This document shows, piece after piece, positions 1 through 13,700 of a stretch of DNA of 64,000 nt. The position numbers were made by a program, and so were the translations under genes. The notes below the pieces were generated by a model. The model saw nothing but the letters and a program-made list of their open reading frames with translations, was not told the origin of the DNA and did no database searches. How positions within the stretch are numbered: the stretch's first letter is position 1; each line of letters starts with the position of its first letter. This stretch comes from Pieris napi (taxonomy: Eukaryota; Arthropoda; Insecta; Lepidoptera; Pieridae): contig NC_062236.1 of NCBI RefSeq assembly GCF_905475465.1, forward strand, positions 11,108,001 through 11,172,000. The letters run 5' to 3'.

Positions 1-2347
1 GTATCTATCTAGTCTGAATGTGTGTACAATATCGGGTAACGATACAAGGACAATCTTTTAGCATTCTATGAGAATGAACTATTATGATTTACTTAGATTT
101 ATAAATATTTGAAGCATACGCATTAAATTTTTTGTCGTCGTCACAACAGTGGTAATAGTTACGAATTGAAGATTTTTCAATTTATAGCTGTTAATTTCAA
201 TATAGAAACCAAACGTAATAGATTATTTTTACGTTTTCCTTAAAGTGCTTGTCACATTAAAATTGTATTTTGTTGTTCAGTGTGCCAAGCGTTGGCAAGC
301 TATAATAAATAAAATAAACCCTCATTTCTTCCTTGATTCAATCATCCATATTTAGAAAATACATACTTTTTTGTATGATAACAACATAAAATAGTAGGTC
401 ATACCAAAAAGTTCGAAAACTTTGTGTAGTACCACCAGAACTGAAGTATTTCCGAACCAATTCGACTCAGAATAATTTAAAAAAATAGCGTACCAAACGC
501 GTCTGTCGCCAACTGTTCAATAAAATTAATATTTTTCCGCATTTTACCTACTAATATTTATCAACCTTTAAAATTAATCTATTAACATTTATCTCCTCTA
601 AGTAGGTAATTGACACATTAAATATCTCTAAACAAACAATACCTAACACGGCGAGAACGTGTAACGCACAAATAAATGTCCGCAAAACCATTATTTCACA
701 AACACATCACTACATTTTCGCTCTATATTAACAATACACTTTTTTCAACTAGTCCAACCTACCGAAGGTCAGAGCTTCACAAACTGTGACAATTCATTCA
801 AGGTGACAAATTGATGGGCGGCCAATTAGTCATCAACTGTGTTGTTGAATAATCATTGGTAAGGAAGTTGTGACGTATATGTGGTTTTCTTTATCGGTTC
901 TAACGCGAAGACAAGTAAACAATATTTATTTATTTTATTTATCAACACTTTGTTGCATTACATATTGGTATATATACGTTTATTACGAAGGCAACCCAAG
1001 TAGGGAAAAAGAAATACTAAGTGGAAAGTGCAGTGTGCAGTTGCTTCAGCGTGCGACTCTCATTCCTGAGGTTAGGTTCGATCCCCGGATCACTTTACAT
1101 CCAGATATATACACATATATTAAGATTAGACCCTAAAATTGGCTTTTAGTTTTCATTATTTTGGTTTTATTTGTATTAGTCTATATTGTTATCTATTCAT
1201 CATCAATCAGTAGCACTACAACCTTTTTAGGTCTGGGCCTCAGATTTCTGTATCTGTTTCATGATCATTTCTCAATCTAATAGGCAAGTTGGTGATCAGC
1301 CACCTGTGCCTGACACACGCCGTCGACTTTTTGGGTCTAAGGCAAGCCGGTTTCGTCACGATGTATTAAATGCGCACATAGAAAGAAAGTCCATTGGTGC
1401 ACAGCCGGGGATCGAACTGGCTGTGAGTCGCATGCTGAAGCCACTAGGCCAACACTGCTCTACATTACTTAAGGCAAATTTACTTTATAATTAGCACGTA
1501 GGTTAAACAGTATTAAAGACTTTTTATTATTTAAGAAAATATATTAAAACGAGGCCAAATTTTAAAAAATAAAGTTTGAGAATCTGTTGTTTTTTATCAT
1601 TTTATCTGCATGTTTGTTATCGATGAGGCGTGCGGGCTGATAAGATTTAGTGACGCTATCGCACGAATACAGATAGCGGAGTACCATTGCAGAAGAGAGG
1701 TTTCAATTAAGTTACTTGAATTAAAGAAACATTATTTTAATTTTCATTCTTATACTCGTCACTACACTAGGGCCATTATGTTTTGTATAAAGACTTTTCC
1801 GTAGAACAAATAAAATTCAAAGAAACTGAATGGAAACCTTATCTTATATATAAATATTGCCGAATATATTTTCTACTAAATTTCATATACAATTAAAATA
1901 CATATTTGTATTGATATAATCTGTGTCTTTGTTTCTGATTACTGTATGTAGGCGCTCGGCGTAACTAAAATTCTACTTCAACACGAGGTAAAAAGAAAAA
2001 AAAGGAAAAAATTTCGGCCCTTATAAAAATGAAATAAGTCACTTGCGTTTATATTATATATAATAATGCTCGTGGTGTCGACGTGCACAGTGCGCTATGA
2101 ATTGTTTTTAAAATAGCTTTTTAACTTTTTAAAATAAAATAATCGAGGATAAACAAAAACGCAACGCACTCACAAATTTTTAAGATTGGTTAACAAACAA
2201 ATATCCCAAAATTAACTTAATTCTGATTCCCGCAAATTGCTACGTATTGTACTTATTTGACTTAAAAATTAATTTAACCTCAGAAATACAGTTGCCTCGG
2301 CTAGCACATAATAAATAAATAAAATATTTTAAAACTTATAGTCTCAC
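1..2347. other. presumed last crb intron, partial
   Basis: AT-rich sequence with no open frame of interest on either strand beyond SINE remnants (about 1030-1092 and 1205-1460). No transmembrane-coding exon or ERLI-type end could be found on the minus strand, so the crb 3' exon is taken to lie left of position 1. Confidence 0.6.
1205..1460 (-). repeat. tRNA-headed SINE
   Basis: Reverse-orientation copy: tail 'agcactacaacct' on the left, head 'ccactaggccaacactgctc' on the right. It lies in the presumed last crb intron. A separate head fragment ('gcttcagcgtgcgactctca', then GGTTCGATCCCC) is at about 1030-1092 on plus. Confidence 0.8.
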
Positions 2348-4717
2348 CAGGTGGACAGTCACACAGAGCTCGTCCGTTACTAGTGCGGCATCGTGCGTTG
2401 TGTTCGCACGTGTGGCCCGTAGCGCACACGTCCACTTCACGCTCGCAACGACGACCCGCGAAGCCTTCTTCGCACCAACACGACGGAGGCTGTATAAGTA
2501 TTTGAAGGTCATGTATTATGTTGAGAACTTTTTTAATAGAAAGTCTTTTAAAGGGGAGAATAGCGACTCCCCTGATCGCGGGGTTGGTGGGGTATAATTT
2601 TTTTTAAACAAATAATTTTTTTTTAATAAAAATTTAAAATTTGTATTAGTCTTTGGGGTTAAAATAAATTCGTAAATATGACAATTAAAATGTTATATTA
2701 AATAACTAAAAACAAAATATAAATATATTTACCGATATTGTAGTATTGCATATCCCGTGCTCGCAGTGTTCGATCTCACACAAAGCCTGTTCGCAATGCA
2801 CGCCCGTCCAGCCCTCCTCGCACGTGCACGTGTAATTATTGCCGGAAGACGCATCTGTTCAGTCAATTTTTAAAAGCAATGAATATTCATGAAAAATAAC
2901 GTTCTTATAATTATTATATGTGTGGTTCTGTCTCTAGCTGCTGTGGTCTCTGGCAGAATGACTAGCGCTGTGGAACATTCTGCTCTTCAGCATAATGCTG
3001 AGCCAGGCATAATAACAGCTACAGCACACACGCATTGAAGCGAGCCAAATGGGTTTTTTTTTTAATTCCGTCAACACTTTGTTAACGATTTTTTATACAG
3101 AGGCGAAATTTAAACGGGAAGCTATGTGTGAATATGTCATACCGTATACGTCCGTGCACGTAGCATGAGCGCACGGGGTGTGCGCACACGAGCGATGCTT
3201 CGGTCGTTGACAACGCGGGCCAGTCCATTCAGTGCCACACTCGCACTCGAAGGCGCCGGGCAGGTCGATACAACGTGCGCCGTTTGCGCACGGACTTGAT
3301 TCGCATTCGTCTATATCATGTTCACAGCTGTAAGAATTTATGGAATTTTTGATTATATTACTAGCAAACAAAATTGATTTGTTATATAAAATGAGGGTAG
3401 GTGTTAGAAGAGTGAAAATTAATAGGTACCTATATGTAGTTTTTTATGCCAAATAAAAATCAAAAACGTAGGAGTGAGCTCTTACGACCTTAGACCGAAT
3501 ATACATAGAAATTTTATAAAAATCGGTGAAGCCGTTGCGGAGAGGTTTGATTACAAACACTGCTTGACACAACATTTAAATCAAAGCAAATAGTTTAATT
3601 GAAATTGCAATAGTTTTTGCAATTTTTGAATACCCACTTTTATTCACATTAAGACAAATCGAAAATTTAATCAATTGTAAGATTAAATTTTGCTTGATTC
3701 CAGAACCTTTTGTTCTTCTTCATATTTGTTCGTATTTAAAAGCATATTACAAATTTGGTTAAACGTTGACGGATGAATAAAGATTAAAACATTATTACCT
3801 TCAATAAATTTAATTAAATGAATAATATTGTTCATCAAAGAAGAACTGATGTAACAATGCTTTATTTCTTAAAATATATAAAAACTACTTACAACACTCC
3901 ATCATATCCATTCGGACAAAGGCACAAGTACTTGGCAACGTCATCCTTACAAGTCGCGCCATTTTGACACTGGTTATTCTCGCACTCGTCTATGTCTATC
4001 TGTTAATTAAATTAATAAAAAAATTAAACACAATCACTTTAGTTTATTTTAAGTTAATATTTTATTTAAAGCATCAAACATTAAAAACAATAATAAAAAG
4101 CAGTTTTTCAATTAATTGAAACAATTATAAAATCGAATTATATATTTTTAAAATCATAACTAATGTTTAACTAAAACTCGCATATAGCACATTTTGCACA
4201 GAGCAGTGTTGGCCTAGTGGCTTTAGCGTGAGACTCTCATCCCTGAGGTCGTAGGTTCAAGCCCCGGCTGTGCATCAATAGACTTACAGTCTATGTGCGC
4301 ATTTAACATTCGCAACTGTGAAGGACATCATCGTGAGGAAAGGTTTGCCTTAGACCCAAACAGTCGAGGGCTTGCGTCAGGCACAGGAGGCTGATCACCT
4401 AGTTGCCTATTAGATTAACAAATGATCATGAAACAGACACAGAAATCTGAGGCTCAGACTTAAAAAGGTTGTAGCGCCATTGGTTATTTATTATAAGCAC
4501 ATTTTAGGCTAACAACATCTAGCATATTATAAACCGATTGAAAAACTTGGTCTTCAATACAAAAACTGGTACCTGGCAGTAATCCCCTGCGTACCCAGCC
4601 GGACATGCGCAAGAGTAACTATTTCTAACGTCCTCACAATGCGCTCCACGCTGACATTCTTGCTCCAAACATAACACACAGCCGACACCTTCACTCCAAC
4701 CCCATGGCGAACCGGAT
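2348..4717 (-). CDS. crb: crb block 7: membrane-proximal EGF repeats
   Basis: Exons 4573-4717, 3893-3999, 3143-3327, 2733-2854 and 2348-2489. Five EGFs are complete or nearly so: [57 protein letters not shown] and [14 protein letters not shown] sixth starts [15 protein letters not shown]. The final exon stops in phase 1 after CDCPPG, at the usual intron position before the last cysteine, so at least one more exon must carry the end of this EGF, the transmembrane helix and the tail ending in ERLI (family knowledge). Nothing resembling that exon is visible on the minus strand between 1 and 2347, so it probably lies outside the window. Confidence 0.93.
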
Positions 4718-7700
4718 CTACACAAAAATTTAACATTAAAACATCTGATTAGGAAAAATCTTAAGACATGTATGTGTGTCTGGTGATAAAGGATAAAAAA
4801 TAATTCTCACAATAATGCGTAATACGGCTGAGCAGCGAGTAGGGCTGCGGCGGCGCCTACAAATAATTCCTCTTCTGTGAAGTATGGTAAGAGCAATCCA
4901 CCCACGTGTACCGCGCCGAGACAACCCTGAAATTAACCTTATTTAATAAACAAATATATAATTACAGAATTGATATGTTTTAGTAAAACAATTTTACAAA
5001 AAAGAATTGGTTAAAAAAACCTAAAATGGAGAGATGTAAAACTAGGGAGATAATATTTTTTTAGCAAGTTTATTTAATAAAAACCAACGAGGCAAGAGAT
5101 ATTAAGAGATTATGGCCCGTATTCCAAAAGGTATCTCAAGGTATCTCACCACCTCCGCGTGAGCACTGTTAAATATGTCAGAGTTCAAAGAGAAAAAGTG
5201 TTTGGCAGCTCTTGAAAGCACTCCCGCATATCAAAATCCAATACTTTTAGACATACGGAAATTACTGAATGAACGAATTAAGGATTAAGTAGAACAGAAA
5301 GGAACGAACAGCTGGAGAATAGATTCAATATTTATAATAAAATATAATTACCTTGAAGTACTCCCCATTAAGATTGTCATCGAACTCGTCACCTTCTGAG
5401 TATTCCCACACTGTTTCTGTCGTATTGTCCGTCTGTCAGGCAAACAGTTAAACAAATTCATTTCATATATAGATAAAATATTATCAAAAATGCTATAATT
5501 AAATTATAGCTATATCAAAGTATGTGACGAATTAAATATTTATTTATTTCCTATTTTTACAGTAACTTAATACTACAGCGATAGAAAACATATTAATATA
5601 AAAATAAACTAAAATCAATATAAACAAAACAAGAAAACATAAAACAAACTAACCTAAACCTTTTTATAATATGTTATATATCTTTACTAATACTGGAGAG
5701 TTTATTTGAGCCCGTAAACTACTGATTCAAATTAAAAAATAAGATACACGAAAATTAAAATCTACGACACACAGTAAAATTGTTTATAATTTAAAAAATA
5801 ATAAATGTAAAAAATCTAATTTAATAAACTTACCATATAAGTGGTAGCAGTGGGGTGTGGCCGTGTCCTCGCGAGTCCTATACCTCCGAGGGTTATAACC
5901 CCACGGGTGACCAATCGTTGCCAAGCTGCCACGTCAATACTATCTGTAAGGGTAACTTCTTCACGTCCTTCACTGTCTATGAATGCACCTGGAATAATAC
6001 AAATAATATATACCAACGCGAAATAAATAATTATTTGCCGGGAATCGAACTTAGGAACGCGATATAGAGAATGCATCGTGGCTTAGTTAATAATGTACTT
6101 ATTAAGAAAGGCAGAATTCATTTGTATTATTATTAATGGTTCTAGCGATATGTTTTTTTGTTAATTTATTCAATTCATTGATTCAATATTAAAAAGAATA
6201 CATAAAAAAGTAAAAAAAAAATAAAAAAAATATTCTCCCAAATAGTGATTGTCACATGAAACCGAACAAGTCAATCAAAATTAAAAATAAAACCAAATTT
6301 CAATACCTTTAATCTGTTGATCGACGAAGGTCAGTCTTAACGTTGTCCAATGTAGCGCGTCATTGCGCGTGCGCAGCGTACGTAGCGCGGGTAATCCCCC
6401 AAGACGCCATTGCAAAGCTGCCTGTCCTCTGTACACGCCCACACTGAACCAGGATATACCATTGGTCGTGTTCTTCTCAGAGTCTTGCTCTGACTCGTCA
6501 AGTTCCGCGCGGAATAAAGTTCCGCCTACTTTGCTCCTGTTAAAAACATGTCATTATTATATTAATACTTACGGCATTATATAGTAAGCGAGCTTACTTA
6601 TTACACTTCTGATATGCATTAGAGATTGTAAGCAATTGATACCTAGATTATGTTTATTAATATAAAATTAACAATTTCTTGGCAATTTTTAGTCATTTAT
6701 ATTACCGGTTTTAACGTGCGATCTATCTGGGGTCGAAGGTTCGATCACCGGCTATGCAACAAAGAACTTTATGTTCGTGTGCACATTTAACACTCGCTCG
6801 TATGGATGAAGGAAAACATCGTAAGGAAACTGGCATGCCTTAGATCCAAAAAGTCGACAGTGAGTGTCAAGCACAGAAGGTTGATCACCTACATGCCTAT
6901 TAGAAATGATAACAGAACAGATACAGAAATCTGAGGCACAGACCTAAAAAAAGGTTGTAGCACCATTGATATAAATCACACCTTTGAATAAAAGTTTTGT
7001 GCCCCGCTGTTGCCCTGGATTTTATTTAACTCATGCTGTGACTAGTGGCATTCTGCATGGTCACACTTTACTACACAATAAACTAATTATTAGACATAGA
7101 CGTAACATTTATTACTAACAAAAACACACACACATAAACACACAAAATAACAATAATCAAAGAAAAAATATAATATGAGATATAAAAAAAATCCCTTTTC
7201 CCATTCGGTTCGTTTCAAGTGTGAAATGCGTGTGTGCTGTAATTAAAATAAATATAGTACCTGTACGTAAGCGTGAGCGTTTGAGGCAGGTCAACGGGCT
7301 CAGCGAGTGCGTCCGCTGCGGGCGTACGTAACGTGTACGTTAGCGTCGTGTTCACACCGTCAAATGTCGCATTCGCTACGCACTCGTATCTAAAATATAG
7401 ATTCATTTACTAAGAAAAAATTTATTATTGCGGTAAGGTTGTAATTAATTACTAATCTACACAATAAGGTATTATTTTTTTACTTTTAAATATGGATTTA
7501 ATTACTTAAAAAATTTAAACCACTAGTAGACTAGCTCCTTCCAGTAACACATAATCTTAACACAGCGTTTTTATACATACACATACTTTAGATTGTTCGA
7601 TTATCTCAAGAAAATATTAATTTCTTACTTACCCTCTGTCAAGGTTTCGGCAGTGTGAGTTAAGCGGACAACCCTGCAGCTGACAAAACTCGACCTCATC

Positions 7701-10700
7701 ACATTGCTTTCCTTTGTAACCACGTGGACAGGTGCACCTAAGCAAATTTGGTTTCATTTCAATTCGATGTCATTTATTTACAGGTTACAAATGTATGACA
7801 TATGTTAAATAACATTTGCATCAACATTTTACTATACAAATTCGTGTTTTTTTTTAAATATCTTTGAAGTGAAATTTCTTTAGGCGCATGAGGATAAAAT
7901 TTTTACAGATGAAACGCAATAATAATATTAGCGTCTCGAAGATGCGCAGCGTTTTTGTCGAAGAATTGGGCATTGGAATTAAAAGGAGAGAGCGATTGAG
8001 ACCGATTGAGAGAGAGTGAGAAGGGCGAATTGCCTTATAGAAATTCTATTTTTAAAATTATAATTTTGTAAAAAGAATTTATGAAATATTAGTGTTTTAT
8101 ATTTTACTAGCGACCCGCCACGGCTTCGCACGGGTGCAATGCTGATACTAAATACACTACAGAAAAACTGCGGCCGGCCGGTACCGCCGCAAACGATACG
8201 TCCCGCAATTTTTAAATCTGTAATATCTTCGAAAATATTCACTTAAATCATACGGTGTAAAGGGCCATATAGATCTATATTAAATGAACAATGTATTCAA
8301 GGTATTTAATTGGTTAAGGATTAATGCTGTATTGGTTAAAATCGCTTCGAAAATTAGCCATTATTTGTCGTAAAAAGTAAATGACAAAAAAAAGTTATTG
8401 TGGGTTATCCATCAGAGATAGACATATACCATCATGGACTTTTCTGTAGACCTTTTCAATGTGTACAATACTTAGTACATTATTTTGATAAAACTCGTAG
8501 GGTTCAGCCTGCGTTTGCAATGTAAGCGGAAAAAATGTAATTATTTACGACATCACATTAGAAACCTCAAAAATAACAGTACTTCTCCACTATTTAATGG
8601 ATGTTATTATACATATAAACCTTCCTCTTGAATCACTCTATCTATTAAAAAAAACCGCATCAAAATCCGTTGTGTAGTTTCAAAGATTTAAGCATACAAA
8701 GGGAAATAGGGACAGAGAAAGCGACTTTGTTTTATACTATGTAGTGATGCAAAATAATTTATTGAAATCTCAAATTCTCTATCAAAGAATTAAATTTATA
8801 ATTTGTATTAATTTTCGACACTTATTATTTTAATGACAATTAAATTCATTAAATTCCTAACATGTCTTTTTCCCTCCCTCTAAGTCTTGGAAATCTAAAG
8901 TTTTAGATTTGTCTAAATATGAACAAGACTTAAAAATTAGTTTGCCAAAGAAGTTTCACTTCTGCCATGTGTACTTTGAACGCATGCACTTTTTTCTTTC
9001 TTTAGATTCTATAGTGAAGCACATAGTTTTTAAGTAATGTCTTAAAGAGATCTCTTAAAAGAAATAAGGTTCACCGTTGAAGTTATTTTTAACTATATAT
9101 ATATACAAAATAACTTACATATAATCATTCCACGTATTAGTACACGTCGCATTATGATGGCAGGGCGTAGACGCGCACACGTCATCCGACACTACGCCCT
9201 CTAAAACCCCACTCGGGTCCAGCTCCACCTCCCCAAATGGAGGGGGGAGGGAAACGCCCTCGACTCGCAAAGGGAAAAATTCCACAATGGTTACATTCAG
9301 TCCATTTGATATTTGGACATCTTGAATGACACCTTTGAAGTACTCGGAGTCGTCTGGTTCGGGGATGGGCGCTTGTGTTGTGTTTGGTAGAAGAGTGGAT
9401 TCGGTGGGCACAATTGGTGTTGGTGGACCACCAAGGTATAGTATCTGTAAATAGTATGTATGGTGTAATCATTTTGTAAAAGTAGTTTGTCCTGGCTTTA
9501 GCTTGCGACTCTTGCGAAATGGACTTTATGACAATTGACAAACAAACATTTTTTTTAAAAACCAGTGTGCCTTAGTCCCAAAAAGCGACAGACACAGAAC
9601 GCTGTTAACCTAATTGCCTATTAGAAAAGACGAGCTCACAAAACAGATGCATCAATCTGAGGCCCAGACCTAAAACGTAGCACCACTGGTTATTTTTTAA
9701 TAATTTTTGATAGGTTAGCGTGATTAAACAATCACACATAATAGATATTGCTTTTAAAAAAGGGTGTGTATATGAAATATTGTTGGAATCGGAAAATATT
9801 TGAGTATAAAGAAATATTTTGGCTTATAAGCGTGTGCTAAATTCCGTAAGTCCACAAGTTTTTTTTACACTAAGTCATATCGAGATGATCCGTTAATTTT
9901 TCATTAAAGTAAGTTTATTGTAACTTAGGTAACGTTAGCCGTTTAAATTGAAATCTTTTTTGAGATATATACAGATTTCTTCCATATATACGTAATAAAG
10001 AAGACTTATTACCAAGTACATTGTATCACTAAGTAACTATATAAAATTTTTTAATATATCGCTTGCAGATCCATTTCTTTTAATTTTGTTTCTTAAATTA
10101 CTGAGAAGAGTGAAAAGATTAAAACCGTTTGCTTTAGTAAATTAGTGTTAGTACACGTTTGTGTCAAGTGCTAGCCAGTTGTAAAAATAAAAAAGAACAC
10201 AAGAACAAAGCTTTTAATAGAGATTTTCTTACGTTAACTATCCTTGAGGTTAGATCGTAATGTCTCATTGAAAAAAAAACTTTCATGTTCAATATTGGTA
10301 GGAATCAATGCGATATCTTGTTCTAATACAAAACCTTTTTTATATTAAAATATATTTAAAAAACAAGAAGTTTAGTAAGAACCTGTGCATCAAGTTGCTT
10401 AGCAGCTGATATCGACTTCCTGAAGTATTCAGTGCCGTTCAACTTCACTTGTACCAGTGTTGAATTTCGTACCACCTGAAAAATAACATTCAGAATTAAA
10501 AAATAACTATTATTAGTGCAACTTTCTTAAGCAATAGCAAATTTGCATCTTTTTATCTGTTTTAATACTTAAAATCACTGACATAATAATTAAACTATGT
10601 GTTTGTAGATAAGACTAACAATAAAACTGCCTTAATAGCTTATTAAGCTTAAATTATTTTTATCTCAACACATTACTGACACACATATAATGAATGCAAT

Positions 10701-13700
10701 GTAATAGTTGAAGAGAGTTCGAGAGTAGGAAATCCCCACGATTATAAAACTAAGAAAGCTTGAGTGTGAAAAATGTACAGCCTTGGCACTTATTTAATTA
10801 AAAATGCGAATTATATGATTAATAAACTGATGAATTTTATAGAGATTGAACTGTGAGTTATTATTATTTTCATTCAAATTGAAACCTTGGCCATATGACT
10901 GCGAAAGCATAAAATTAACCCCTTATTCATAAAAACTAAATCAACTCTTTTTACTAAAAGAAGAAGAGAGAACATTTTGTCTCTATCTGCCTACTTGTGA
11001 TTACCATTTGATAGAAAGAGACAGCTGTAATTTAGTTGAAACGATGCAATTCGTAAAACTTTGTATGTATTCCAAAATAATAGTCAATACCTGTATCAGA
11101 TGCAAGTGTCCGTTATCAAGCCTGGTACCCCCCACAGTGTAATCTTCGGGAGTGTGGTTGAACCGCAGATGTACCAACAACTCACCACCCTTCAGAGACG
11201 CCGCCACCAATGTCTCATCGGTACCGCCGTATCTGTAATATATATGGTATATATACAATTGAATTGCTGTTCGTTTGTCTCGCTAAAACTCGATAACGGC
11301 TGGACCGATTTGACTAATTATAATCTTGAAATATTTTTGGACGCTTAGGGAAGGTTTAAACAATAAGTAAAGAAAGAAACTTAAAGAAAAACACACAAAA
11401 AAAAAACAATTGATTTTCCAGAAAAACTTTGTTTTTAGTTTTTTTTATATGTATGTTTTTTGTATAAGGTAATAAAGTGTAACTAAATAAATAAATACAA
11501 TCGTAGGTGTATTTCAAAAAAAATTATTAGTTTTTGACGCAAATCTATGTAGATGATACGAAGTTCCTTAACAACATGTTTTAGTCATTTAAATATGATT
11601 AATTTATTTATTTCTGGTTGTGTCAATAAAATATAAGGTCTCAGATTCTTTTATAATAAAATAAAATGTAACTTTGAAGAATTACCGATTTCAGTGTCAG
11701 TAAAAATTACTTATATTATTCTAACTGTAACAGTTGGAATATTTCCGATCAAAATAAAAAAATATCTGATTAAATCTAAGTTTTCGAATTTTTTTAAATT
11801 CACTTTTTTACGTCGGCTAATAAAAAATAAATGTTTTTATCAAACAAGAATAATCGACAATTCAAATAAATTTATAAATGTCAAGAATCGAAAGCAGTTA
11901 TTCTCCCATCAGAGCCATTACATCTATTAATGAAAGAACTAATATATGCTGAAGGAAACATTATCTCTGTACCTGCTAGCGCCAGAACCGAGATGGAATA
12001 TCTGCCCCGTTGGCTTGCGCGTGCGCACGAACATGGAGATGTCGAGTGCCGCGTGCACTGCGCGTCGAGCTGCCTCCGACACGTTCACCACTACCACTGA
12101 GTGGCGTCGGGCGGACTCTTGCCCGAACGTTGCCGCAGTGTAATCTTTAAGATAAAAATATTAATAAATTGTTAGCGGACTAACGCCATCTTGTAGCAGA
12201 AACCTATATAAAACGTGGCAACACCGGCGTTGACTCACTTATTTCGAGACTTCGTGCGAACGGACTTGTTACTAACCTAACCTCAGTAGATCTTAAAAGT
12301 CTAAAGTACCTACACGTTCTAATCTTTTGTGTTTACTCATAATATATTATATCGATTTAGATGAAAATGTAAAAGAAATATATTTATATTTCCTTGTAAC
12401 TGAAAGCAATAGCGCTTGTAAAATAACTTTTACCAAAAGTTTAAAATACGGCTTAGGGAGCGTTCAAGTATTACGTAACGAATTTTGGAAGGGGGGTTCC
12501 TTTTGTAAAACGTTACGATGCGGGGCGGGGATTGAATTACGCGTTATTTTTAATATTATTTTAGACTTTCCAGTACTTTACACTACATAATGGTAACTTT
12601 TAGGTATAAAGAGTCACTAGGTGATCACGAAACGTTTCACTATACTTGGGTACAGTACTGTACTTAGGTACAGAAAAACGTTACGGCGCGTTACATGGAG
12701 TGTGTGTGTGTGTGTGTCAATAATCTCCAAAAATTGCGTGACGTAATACTTGAACGCTCCCTTATATGAATTTATTAAATATTATCACGGCTTCCTTAAA
12801 ATTTATAAATGAAACTCACTATACTGGCAAGTATGTCCCAAATAGGGCCGGGGGCATGAGCACACGAAAGTGGTCCAAGCATCTTCGCAATGTCCTCCAG
12901 AGTGACATGGGTTAGGCTCGCACTGCGGTGTTCGGGGGCAGGACGCAAGAACTCCTCTCAACACCACCCTAGGACCCTCATCTTCTTGACCCTCGGGATC
13001 CATTTCTGTTTCTGTCTCTTCTGTCTCTTTCTCTCCCCAATCTGACCCCACACGTTCCGTGCTGAATTCAGGAATAGTTGTATTCGAATCTTCTGGAAGT
13101 ACCTGTAAAAATTTAAAACCGTTAAATAAGTTGATTTTAAAATTTTAGCTATCGATTTGCGTAATACTTTAGTTTGGACCATGGCTAAAAATGCATTCAT
13201 CTATAGAAAAGTCTAAACTAAGAAAACGAGAAATCACTTTTCCAAATGTTTTTTTTTTTGTAGGCTGGCTACGTACTTATTGGACCACCCTCGTATGTCT
13301 GCAAAATAATCAAAACTAATACAATCAAAGTCCTAAAAAGAAAGATGAATTGCCGCACCGCTTGCAATTTCCACCATCGGCCTAGGACGTATTTATTTAT
13401 TTGTAATCATACAGCTAACGCCTAACATACATATTATACAACAAAACACAGACAATATAGAAATCCAAAACAGATGACATAGATAAACAATATATATGAA
13501 ACAGAAAACATAGTATTGATACATTTTTGACTACTGTCTGCTTGCCTTAAAAATTCGACCATGCCCTCCATGTAGAGTATAACCACTCCGATCCGAACAG
13601 CTCTACCCGAGGCAGAATTTAATTTTTGAAGTGAAACTTCTTTAGGCGAATGAGGGTAATTTTTTTACAGATGAAACGCAATAATATTAATATTAGCAGC

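Noticed and set aside
870..1136. 88-aa open frame on plus
   Set aside because: Starts at a GTG, overlaps a SINE fragment and has no recognisable domain.
4201..4290. tRNA gene
   Set aside because: The A- and B-box-like sequences belong to a SINE head present in over a dozen copies; no cloverleaf with a proper anticodon stem could be drawn.
11694..11930. 78-aa open frame on plus in a crb intron
   Set aside because: AT-rich composition only (Lys/Ile/Phe rich), no ATG context, no domain.
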